From NCBI GenBank assembly GCA_027320785.1, contig DAHVKR010000110.1, positions 1-5,616 of the forward strand: a stretch of 5,616 bases of DNA, read 5' to 3'. A program made the translations under genes and the position numbers. Positions 1-5,337 of the stretch are shown piece after piece; position 1 is the first letter of the stretch; each line of letters begins with the position of its first letter. The stretch comes from Bdellovibrionales bacterium. GTDB taxonomy: Bacteria > Bdellovibrionota > Bdellovibrionia > Bdellovibrionales > Bdellovibrionaceae. The notes beneath the pieces are model-generated. The model was given only the letters and a program-made list of their open reading frames with translations, did no database searches and had not been told where the DNA came from.

Positions 1-978
1 GTGAGGCCAACATACCCTGAAACGGGATATGGCTATATTCAAAAAACGAAAAAAAGTCTGACATCCGATGGAAAGATTTTTGGTGTCGTACAATTTCATG
101 AAAAGCCTGATATGGAGAAGGCCAAACGTTTCCTTTCTTCAAAAGAGTATTTGTGGAATGCGGGTATATTTGTCGGTTCTGTTCAAAGCTTCTTGAAGGC
201 TTTTGAAAAACATCAGCCTCAAATGTGGAAAACTGTCCAGAATCTAAAAGCAGATCTCTCCAATTTAGAAGAAGTTTACGGACAGCTTCAAAGTCTGAGT
301 ATTGATTATGCCATTATGGAAAAATTGGGTGAGTCAGAGCTTTCTGTGATTCCTGTGGATTTGGGTTGGAATGATGTGGGAAGTTGGGATGCGGTGGCCG
401 CTCATTTTCGTGCCTTAGGCTTGAATGAAAAAGGGGCTCCTGTCGTCAGCACAGAGCCAGGTAATCATAATTTCGTATTCTCCCAAACAGGACGAAATGT
501 AAGCTTTGTAGATACTAATAATTTGATTGTGGTAGACACAGCAGATGGAATTTTAATTTCTGAAAAAGGCTCCACTCAGAATGTTCGAAAGATTGTAGAA
601 ACCTTAGCCCAAACAAACCCTAAGCTTATTGAAGAGCATGTCTTTGAAGAAAGACCTTGGGGGCAATTTGAAATTCTTCGAGATACAGATCATTTTAAAT
701 CGAAACTCATTCATGTTCATCCACACTCTCAAATTTCTTATCAGTCCCATGCTCAAAGAGCAGAACATTGGATTATCACTCGCGGTAGTGGAGAAGTTGT
801 TCTGAATGATGAAGTTCATCCTGTTAAAGCGGGCTCTCATATTCATATTCCAGTGGGTGCTAAGCATCGAATACGAAATAACGCAGACGAAGTTTTAGAG
901 TTTGTGGAAGTTCAGCTGGGGACGTATTTTGGAGAAGATGATATCCAAAGATATCAAGATGATTATCAACGCCGTTAA
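1..978 (+). CDS. manC: Bifunctional mannose-1-phosphate guanylyltransferase / mannose-6-phosphate isomerase (type II ManC), 5'-truncated by the window edge
   Basis: The enzyme makes GDP-mannose from mannose-1-phosphate and GTP. In type II proteins a C-terminal cupin also interconverts fructose-6-P and mannose-6-P, feeding capsule, O-antigen or other mannose-containing glycans in the cytosol. Visible nucleotidyltransferase motifs, numbered from the window edge, are PETGYGYI (about 6-13), HEKP (33-36), WNAGIF (52-57), SIDYAIMEK (100-108) and GWNDVGSW (122-129). The cupin runs from about 213 to 322, with RPWG (218-221), HAQRAEHW (250-257) and PVGAKHRI (284-291). The GTG at position 1 is not the start: the frame opens in the middle of the conserved 'xxPTxPETGYGYI' block, and full-length family members are about 470 residues, so roughly 145 N-terminal residues lie upstream, including the GGxGxRLWP nucleotide loop. 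The usual HHHR of the cupin is HAQR here. The stop is TAA at 976-978, 4 nt from a convergent gene. Confidence 0.93.
   Translation: MRPTYPETGYGYIQKTKKSLTSDGKIFGVVQFHEKPDMEKAKRFLSSKEYLWNAGIFVGSVQSFLKAFEKHQPQMWKTVQNLKADLSNLEEVYGQLQSLSIDYAIMEKLGESELSVIPVDLGWNDVGSWDAVAAHFRALGLNEKGAPVVSTEPGNHNFVFSQTGRNVSFVDTNNLIVVDTADGILISEKGSTQNVRKIVETLAQTNPKLIEEHVFEERPWGQFEILRDTDHFKSKLIHVHPHSQISYQSHAQRAEHWIITRGSGEVVLNDEVHPVKAGSHIHIPVGAKHRIRNNADEVLEFVEVQLGTYFGEDDIQRYQDDYQRR
939..956. repeat. 7-bp inverted repeat with a 4-nt loop at the end of manC
   Basis: TGATATC (939-945) and GATATCA (950-956) form a perfect 7-bp stem around the loop CAAA. It lies inside the last codons of manC, just before the 4-nt gap between two convergent genes. 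That is where a shared terminator would be expected, since there is no intergenic room for one. The stem is AT-rich and neither side has a T-tract, so intrinsic termination is unproven. Confidence 0.4.
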
Positions 979-982
979 AAGT

Positions 983-2032
983 CTATTCACCTTTGCGCTG
1001 ATACTCTTCAGCTAAAATGGGAATCAGTTCCAGTGTGAGCGCGCCAATCAAAGGACCAATGAAAAGACCTGGTAGGCCAAAAGTAAAAACGGCTCCAACA
1101 GTGCAGAACAAAGCCCAAATAGGTGGCATGCGTGTCGAGCCCGATAAGAGCCAGGGGCGTAGGATATTATCTGTAATAGAGATAATTGAAAAGAAAACGA
1201 GGAGTCCGATTCCATTTCCGATATGACCATTTACAAAAGCGATAACTGCAAGGACTAAAGAAACAGGGCTTGCTCCCACAATCGGAACAAAAGACAGAAC
1301 AAATGTGATGAAAAAAACTAGCAGGGCATTGTGAGATGTGAAGATGGCAGCGCCGATTCCCGTGAGAGTGGCTTGCAGGGCTCCTGTTACAATCGTGCTG
1401 GCGACGACAGAGCGACAACAGCCTAAAAATTTAGAGATAAGTCTGTCACGTCCTTCGGGTGAGAGCCAGGTTAACTCTTGAGTGATGGCGAGAGCTGGAC
1501 GACGCATCATCAAGAATGAAACAATGGAAAGAACAAGAACAAAAAAGAGTAGAATCGATTCGGGTATTCGTGTGAGCGTATCTCCAAGACGGCTGGTTAA
1601 AATCTCTCCTGCTTTTTGGCTGGCACTCCATAGAGAATCTTGAAAGCTGATGGGGTCAAGGCCATAGTTTTTTAATATTTCAAGGTGAGAAACAAAATTG
1701 ATTTGATAAGACTTAAACATGTCCAGTGATTCTTGAGAAGTAAGATACTGCAAGTAAAGCCAGAGAGCTTGAGTCCCTTTGATGAGAACAAGTCCGAAGG
1801 GAACAATAATAATAGTTGTGAGTCCCACGAGAAGAAGAACAAGAGCCCAATGAGATGTGGTTTTCATTCTTCTTTCTAGCCAACCTAGAAAAGGGGCCAA
1901 ACTAATGGCGAAAACGAGCCCCAAGATGATCGTGAGCCAAAAGGGCTTTAAAATCCACAGAAAGGGACCTGCTAAGCAAGCCATCAGGAGAACAAGGACA
2001 ATCGGTTTATTCAGCTGCAGGAAGCGATTCAT
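983..2032 (-). CDS. AI-2E family (PerM/YdiK-type) inner-membrane transporter
   Basis: A complete 349-residue polytopic inner-membrane protein of the AI-2E/PerM family (Pfam PF01594); members are usually about 340-370 residues. Hydrophobic segments lie near 10-28, 31-50, 62-84, 158-175, 208-230, 237-264, 272-290 and 305-338. A less hydrophobic stretch at about 95-155 is the typical extracytoplasmic or linker portion. The family-diagnostic C-terminal half is clear: FVPIVGASP (248-256), DNILRP (288-293) and GLPGLFIGPLIGA (319-331). The function is poorly defined. Some members have been linked to autoinducer-2 export and others to Na+/H+ antiport, so the substrate cannot be inferred here. The ATG at 2030-2032 is supported by a GAGG Shine-Dalgarno (complement of 2038-2041) 5 nt upstream. 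The gene is transcribed divergently from the exported-protein/rhomboid/globin operon and convergently with manC, so it is probably monocistronic. Confidence 0.9.
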   Translation of the reverse strand: MNRFLQLNKPIVLVLLMACLAGPFLWILKPFWLTIILGLVFAISLAPFLGWLERRMKTTSHWALVLLLVGLTTIIIVPFGLVLIKGTQALWLYLQYLTSQESLDMFKSYQINFVSHLEILKNYGLDPISFQDSLWSASQKAGEILTSRLGDTLTRIPESILLFFVLVLSIVSFLMMRRPALAITQELTWLSPEGRDRLISKFLGCCRSVVASTIVTGALQATLTGIGAAIFTSHNALLVFFITFVLSFVPIVGASPVSLVLAVIAFVNGHIGNGIGLLVFFSIISITDNILRPWLLSGSTRMPPIWALFCTVGAVFTFGLPGLFIGPLIGALTLELIPILAEEYQRKGE

Positions 2033-2172
2033 AGAAACCTCATATTTTCATGCCCCCTGTTTATTGTCATGGACATAGAGAATTGCTGCGCAGGATCGGC
2101 TTTTATTTTGCTATATTCCTGGATGAATAATTTCATATGGCCTATAAGTAATTGGGCGTAAGGAAGTGGGAT
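2033..2172. promoter_or_regulatory. Divergent intergenic region expected to hold promoters for both flanking genes
   Basis: This 140-bp region is the only substantial non-coding stretch in the window and separates two divergent start codons, so both promoters should lie here. AT-rich hexamers that could act as -10 elements are TATATT (2112-2117, +), TATAAG (2143-2148, +) and TATAGC (complement of 2110-2115, -). None has a good TTGACA-like partner at 16-18 bp, so no promoter is assigned. I saw no FNR-type TTGAT-N4-ATCAA box or other obvious operator. Confidence 0.35.
2161..2166 (+). promoter_or_regulatory. Ribosome binding site that sets the start of the exported four-cysteine protein
   Basis: AGGAAG lies 6 nt before the ATG at 2173. 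An in-frame TTG at 2152 would add seven residues (including R and K), would place this site inside the coding region, and has no purine-rich site of its own. The ATG is also directly followed by a standard signal peptide. Confidence 0.65.
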
Positions 2173-2610
2173 ATGAAGCTGCTTATTTTTGTCTGTTTTT
2201 GGGGGCTGTTTAATAGTTTTACAGGTGCCTATGCAGCACAAAAATTGCGAATTCCTCGACTGCGGACGGTGGGAGTGATGACGACTCCTGTACTGGCCCA
2301 GACGACTCCTGTACTGGCTCAGAGAAGAAATGGGATGCTTCTTTTTAAAAAATACTACATTGCGAAACAAAAAGAAGGACGATACGAGTTTGGTTTAGTT
2401 CAGTATGAATGCCAAAAGTCGACTTGTGAGCAAGTCGGCCAATCTATCGCTCTTCAGTTTTATAAAGAGTGTCATGTTCTTGAGCAAAAGGGCGGTGGAC
2501 CTCTCTGCCAAGATCTTCAAAGTGCTCGGATTGATATTTTGGACCCTTCGACAAACTCAAATAAAATAGACGATCGTCTGACGTGGTATTATACTCCAGT
2601 TAAACTGTGA
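2173..2610 (+). CDS. Small exported four-cysteine protein of unknown function
   Basis: I do not recognise this 145-residue protein. Residues 1-21 are a Sec signal peptide: K2, a hydrophobic core LLIFVCFWGLF, and a likely cleavage AYA|AQ after residue 21. C8 sits in the hydrophobic core and is not a lipobox. The mature protein begins with a basic, low-complexity stretch containing the heptad TTPVLAQ twice (37-50). A compact domain of about 95 residues follows, with cysteines at 80, 85, 100 and 112, which suggests two disulfides and a periplasmic or secreted location. It ends in an aromatic patch (TWYYTP, 137-142). The ATG was preferred to an upstream in-frame TTG because of a well-placed AGGAAG. 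The rhomboid gene starts 10 nt after its stop, so it is probably the first gene of an operon. Its role is unknown. It lacks a transmembrane anchor other than the signal peptide, so there is no direct reason to call it a rhomboid substrate. Confidence 0.75.
   Translation: MKLLIFVCFWGLFNSFTGAYAAQKLRIPRLRTVGVMTTPVLAQTTPVLAQRRNGMLLFKKYYIAKQKEGRYEFGLVQYECQKSTCEQVGQSIALQFYKECHVLEQKGGGPLCQDLQSARIDILDPSTNSNKIDDRLTWYYTPVKL
2281..2322 (+). repeat. Two tandem copies of a 21-bp in-frame direct repeat
   Basis: The copies at 2281-2301 and 2302-2322 differ at one base only (C2298 versus T2319, a synonymous GCC/GCT alanine difference). Each encodes TTPVLAQ. The unit length is a multiple of three, so copy number can change without breaking the frame. 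It sits just behind the predicted signal-peptide cleavage site of the exported protein. Confidence 0.93.
2418..2439 (+). repeat. Strong intragenic hairpin (9-bp stem including one G-U pair, TGAG loop)
   Basis: GTCGACTTG (2418-2426) can pair with CAAGTCGGC (2431-2439) around the loop TGAG. Seven inner pairs are perfect, then one U-G wobble, then one G-C pair. It lies in the coding region of the four-cysteine protein and covers codons around C80 and C85. No T-run follows immediately, so it is not a typical terminator. Any role in mRNA stability or translation is speculative. Confidence 0.5.
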
Positions 2611-2620
2611 GTAATTTATT

Positions 2621-3277
2621 GTGAGACGTTTTTTTTCTCGATCTAAAACCCGCACGGTTCCAATCCTGATCGGAATCAACTTGCTTGTCTTTATGGCCTG
2701 GCACTCTGTGAAAACAGAGGCAGGTTTTCAGTTTATGGCAGAGCATTTTCTGGTCAGCTGGACGGGTCTTATGCAAGGTCACTATGAAACATTGATTACA
2801 TCTGTTTTTTCTCACAATATGTTTTGGCATTTTCTGATCAACATGCTGGTTCTGGCGAGTTTCGGTCCTCCCATGGAAATGACTTTAGGGACTCGACGGT
2901 TTTTGATCTTTTATTTTGCAGCTGGAATTTTTAGTTCCTTTTCTCATAGTTTTTTATCGGCCTTTTTATTAAAAGCGCCACATCTACAAGCTTTGGGAGC
3001 TTCAGGGGCTCTTTCGGGAATGGTTTTACTTTTCTCACTTCTTTATCCTAAGGAAAGAATTTTGATTTTTGGTTTAATTCCAGTACCTGCTTTATGGGGA
3101 GCTTTGTTCTTTGTGGGCCTCGATCTATGGGGTCTTTCGGCGCAAGCAGAGGGCGGCGGTCTTCCCATTGGTCATGGAGCACATTTGGGTGGAGCCTTTG
3201 TTGGATTTGTTTATTATCTTTACTTGCGTCAGAAAAAAAGAAAATTTGAGCGCCTTCGACAGCAGGTCCCTCTATGA
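2621..3277 (+). CDS. Rhomboid family intramembrane serine protease
   Basis: A 218-residue, GlpG-like six-TM intramembrane protease that would cleave transmembrane segments of substrate proteins in the inner membrane. TM segments are estimated at 13-29, 62-80, 93-113, 124-142, 146-166 and 184-203. All core catalytic features are present. HFLIN (H70, N74) matches the HxxxN oxyanion-hole motif in TM2. GASGALSG (126-133) carries nucleophile Ser128 in TM4. GAHLGG (186-191) carries His188 in TM6. The protein is therefore expected to be active, not an iRhom-like pseudoprotease. It is the compact core form with almost no N-terminal cytosolic domain and a short basic C-terminal tail (204-213). The start is GTG, 10 nt after the previous stop, with only a weak upstream TGAG, so translation is probably coupled to the gene before it. 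Its stop overlaps the globin start by 4 nt (ATGA). The natural substrate is unknown. Confidence 0.93.
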   Translation: MRRFFSRSKTRTVPILIGINLLVFMAWHSVKTEAGFQFMAEHFLVSWTGLMQGHYETLITSVFSHNMFWHFLINMLVLASFGPPMEMTLGTRRFLIFYFAAGIFSSFSHSFLSAFLLKAPHLQALGASGALSGMVLLFSLLYPKERILIFGLIPVPALWGALFFVGLDLWGLSAQAEGGGLPIGHGAHLGGAFVGFVYYLYLRQKKRKFERLRQQVPL

Positions 3278-3648
3278 AGAAAAAACGTATTGAGGGACGT
3301 GAGCAAATTATTGAAATTGTCGATCGTTTTTATGCGCGTGTTCGTGAAGATGATCTTATAGGTCCGATTTTCAATGATGTGGCCCAGGTCAATTGGGAAA
3401 CCCATACTCAAAAAATTTATGATTTTTGGGAAATGCTATTGTTTGGATCTGAGGATTACAAAGGAAGACCTTTTCCTCCTCATATTCCCTTGGGCCTAAA
3501 GCCTGAACACTTCCAAAGATGGCTTCAGCTTTTCTTTTCGACCGTGGATGATTCTTTTGAGGGACAGAAGGCTGATGAAATTAAAATGCGAGCCCTGAAT
3601 ATCGGAAGAAACTTTCTAAATAATCTTCAGGCCCGAGGTCTTTCTTAG
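3274..3648 (+). CDS. Group III truncated hemoglobin (TrHb3, Ctb-like)
   Basis: A 124-residue cytosolic heme protein of the truncated (2-over-2) globin family, group III. By comparison with Campylobacter jejuni Ctb as I recall it, the key residues are conserved: Tyr20 (B10, in DRFYARV), His44 (E7, in WETHTQKI), proximal heme ligand His70 (F8, in GRPFPPHIPLGL) and Trp83 (G8, in HFQRWLQLF). The group hallmark DFWEMLLFG is at 50-58. The length is normal for the group, about 120-130 residues. TrHb3 proteins bind O2 and NO; roles in oxygen handling or nitrosative-stress tolerance are proposed but not firmly established. The start ATG overlaps the rhomboid stop (ATGA) and has an AGG at 3264-3266, 7 nt upstream, so expression is linked to the rhomboid gene. 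Its TAG stop overlaps the stop of the convergent gene on the other strand. Confidence 0.93.
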   Translation: MKKKRIEGREQIIEIVDRFYARVREDDLIGPIFNDVAQVNWETHTQKIYDFWEMLLFGSEDYKGRPFPPHIPLGLKPEHFQRWLQLFFSTVDDSFEGQKADEIKMRALNIGRNFLNNLQARGLS

Positions 3649-4559
3649 TTTTCTTGAGAAAATTCTTTTTCAGCTTCTTTTAATTTTTCTTGGAGATTTT
3701 GCTCTGTGGGTTTGGCAATGAAGTAGCGCTCTACTTTCGCAGAAGAAGGGGCTCCTGCATGAGCTCTCCAAAAGCGAAGACGATAGAGTCCTGGCTCCCA
3801 GTGAGTGAGGTCCAGGCGACTGTCCTTTATTTGAATCTGTTTTTCATTGAGAGATTTCCACTCAGTACTCAGATGTCGTCTTTTTTCGACTGTAACCTCA
3901 ATGGTTGTATGAGGGTCTTGTGAGTCAAGACTGATAAAATCAGGAGGACTGTCCTCTGTAAATTCTGGAATGGTGGGCGGTGGTAGTGTTGTAGCTTTGA
4001 CAAGAAGGGGAGATGACCAAGCGGGGGGCGTTGAGCTTTGCCCATTGGCTTTTGATATAATTCTATACTGGTAACTTCCAGGGACTAATTTGAGATCAAG
4101 GTGGGGATCTTTTGTGTGAAGAGTTTTAACAGCGCCATTTTGATTTTTGATTTGAATCTCGTATTCCTCAGCGGAAGAGACGGGCTTCCATTGAAGGGGG
4201 ACGGTGGCTTCCTGATGAAGGGCATCGGCGGCAACGGACTGAGGGGTTGAGGTCACATGCGGAGCTGGGGGGGCAACCTCCAGAGCCTGTTCGGGCGACC
4301 ATTTTCCAGGGACGCCACGCGAGTCAAAGGCTCTACATTTGATTTTGTAAGCTCCTGGTAAAATTGAGAATTGAATATGCGCCGTTGGAGACTTGACCGT
4401 CCGAACAACTTTTCCCTGCATATCTTGTGCTTCCAGAAAATAAGAATGTGCTCCGGGGAGTGTTTCCCATTGTAAGTCGACATGAACGTCTTGAGGGGAC
4501 GCCTGTGCTGAAACAAAAGCAAACAGATTAATCAAGATCAGAGTCAGGAATTTACTCAT
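3645..4559 (-). CDS. Exported protein with three fibronectin-type-III-like modules
   Basis: A 304-residue protein with a signal peptide at 1-20 (K3, core FLTLILINLFAFVSA, likely cleavage AQA|S). Two clear FN3-like modules follow, at about 27-96 and 119-189. Each has the pattern LQW-x-P/L, a 'Y-x-x-E/Q' strand, G-x-V-(V)-(R/K)-T, then LVPGSY or ILPGAY, and a final WS-P. A degenerate third copy lies at about 219-282 (DLTHWEPGLYRLRFWRA). Pro-rich linkers (97-100, 192-198) separate the modules, and a charged, probably helical tail (286-304) ends the protein. FN3 modules usually mediate protein or glycan binding outside the cytoplasm; the ligand here is unknown. No Shine-Dalgarno is visible before the ATG. 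The start overlaps the end of the upstream gene by 8 nt, so translation is probably coupled to it. Its TAA overlaps the TAG of the convergent globin gene. The domain call rests on pattern recognition, not a profile search. Confidence 0.8.
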   Translation of the reverse strand: MSKFLTLILINLFAFVSAQASPQDVHVDLQWETLPGAHSYFLEAQDMQGKVVRTVKSPTAHIQFSILPGAYKIKCRAFDSRGVPGKWSPEQALEVAPPAPHVTSTPQSVAADALHQEATVPLQWKPVSSAEEYEIQIKNQNGAVKTLHTKDPHLDLKLVPGSYQYRIISKANGQSSTPPAWSSPLLVKATTLPPPTIPEFTEDSPPDFISLDSQDPHTTIEVTVEKRRHLSTEWKSLNEKQIQIKDSRLDLTHWEPGLYRLRFWRAHAGAPSSAKVERYFIAKPTEQNLQEKLKEAEKEFSQEN

Positions 4560-5337
4560 GAGATTCAGGAGCTTTCGTTTCTTGAGCCACGGCTTGAGCT
4601 ATTTTGAGGGCGGCCGCAGGATCAAGACGTGGTCCTTTTTCTTTTGTGGCGAAATCAAAAGTCTTTTTAAAGTTCGAACAGGAGCCCGTTCCACCTTTTA
4701 AAATTTGCTCGAGTGTTTTGAGAGCTTCCTGTTGATCGAGCCCTAAACGAGAGTCTTTTCTAAGGAATGTGTAACATTCCTTCCAATCATCGAATATCGA
4801 GTTCTTCGAGTTCACATTGAGCTTAACGGTTCGCAAGGAAATATCGGCACAGGTTTTTAAAGGAAGAGTCATTCCCTTTTCATCGAGACAAAAGTTGACT
4901 AATTTTAAGAAGTCTTCTCGAAGAACATTGGCCCCTTCCTTTATATTTTGAGAGAGCTCAAGACTAATGGAGTAGGCTGTTTTAAAGTCAAAGTCGAAAT
5001 ATTTTTTGAGGAAAATTTTTTGAAATGTTTCGATGAAGTTGCGGGTTTGTTCATCAGAGAGATGTGAAAAATCAGAAGCCTTTTTGAGTGATTGATCAAT
5101 TGAAACGCCAGAATTATTGAGGAGTGTAAATATTTTTTTGAAGCGTTTGGCTGAGCCCTCGCAGCCTGAGCTGACTTCTTCCGCATACTTGAGTTTGATG
5201 GGAATAGGGAGGTCGGCCTCTTCTCGATCAAGAAAGGTATAGGTTTCTTGAAAGTTAGATCCACTCGGACAAGGAGCTGAAAAAGCCCCGAAAGAAATGA
5301 GTTGAACGAAAAGAAGACCTAAAAATCCCAGGCCCAT
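4552..5337 (-). CDS. Exported protein of six degenerate ~40-residue alpha-helical repeats, family not recognised
   Basis: A 261-residue protein. Residues 1-21 form a hydrophobic signal-like segment, probably cut at FSA|PC. It has no basic residue before the core, and Pro at -1 relative to C23 argues against a lipoprotein. The remainder is nearly all helical and can be laid out as six repeats beginning at aromatic residues F29, F66, F101, F143, W185 and F223. The loose pattern is F-x-x-x-(Y/F)-x-F-L ... L-x-L/D-x-x-x-AL-x-x-A. Spacings are 37, 35, 42, 42 and 38 residues. Seven or so cysteines (23, 59, 150, 163, 188, 220) are spread through the helices and suggest disulfides in the periplasm; I list the six I could place. 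Such helical arrays usually form scaffolding surfaces, but no function is known here. ATG 5335-5337 is the only in-frame start before an upstream stop and has AGG (complement of 5344-5346) 6 nt upstream. It overlaps both neighbours, which supports an operon. Confidence 0.78.
   Translation of the reverse strand: MGLGFLGLLFVQLISFGAFSAPCPSGSNFQETYTFLDREEADLPIPIKLKYAEEVSSGCEGSAKRFKKIFTLLNNSGVSIDQSLKKASDFSHLSDEQTRNFIETFQKIFLKKYFDFDFKTAYSISLELSQNIKEGANVLREDFLKLVNFCLDEKGMTLPLKTCADISLRTVKLNVNSKNSIFDDWKECYTFLRKDSRLGLDQQEALKTLEQILKGGTGSCSNFKKTFDFATKEKGPRLDPAAALKIAQAVAQETKAPESHE
4762..4782. repeat. Perfect 9-bp inverted repeat inside the helical-repeat gene
   Basis: AAGGAATGT (4762-4770) and ACATTCCTT (4774-4782) are exact reverse complements around GTA; as RNA this would be an 8-bp stem with a 5-nt loop. 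It lies in the codons for KECYTFL near residues 187-193 of the helical-repeat protein. No T-run follows on either strand, so it is not a standard terminator. It may be coincidental or a symmetrical protein-binding site. Confidence 0.55.

Noticed and set aside
1..3. GTG at the first base as the start codon of the guanylyltransferase
   Set aside because: The frame begins in the middle of a conserved ManC block just before PETGYGYI, and the N-terminal nucleotide-binding loop is absent, so the gene starts outside the window.
1017..1226. Plus-strand open frame opposite the AI-2E gene
   Set aside because: It is a shadow of a well-supported membrane-protein gene, with no ribosome site or recognisable product; the same holds for the other short frames overlapping the named genes.
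1873..1891. Inverted repeat TTTCTAG / CTAGAAA in the AI-2E gene
   Set aside because: A 7-bp stem of this kind is expected by chance in a window of this size and has no positional reason to be functional.
2065..2075. TGTC-ATG-GACA dyad in the divergent intergenic region as an operator
   Set aside because: The arms are only 4 bp and do not extend; no second copy is seen.
2083..2117. TTGCTG (2083-2088) and TATATT (2112-2117) as a promoter pair for the rhomboid operon
   Set aside because: The spacing of 23 bp is well outside the usual 16-18 bp.
2152..2172. TTG at 2152 as start of the four-cysteine protein
   Set aside because: It has no ribosome site, while AGGAAG is well placed for the ATG at 2173, which also begins a standard signal peptide.
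3649..3662. TTTTCTTGAGAAAA hairpin followed by a T-rich stretch as the globin terminator
   Set aside because: The stem is five or six weak A-T pairs with one or two stronger pairs, the loop is tiny, and it lies inside the opposing coding sequence; too weak to call.
5315..5337. A frameshift joining the right-edge fragment and the helical-repeat protein into one gene
   Set aside because: The downstream protein has its own ATG, ribosome site and hydrophobic signal segment, so two overlapping genes explain the data better.
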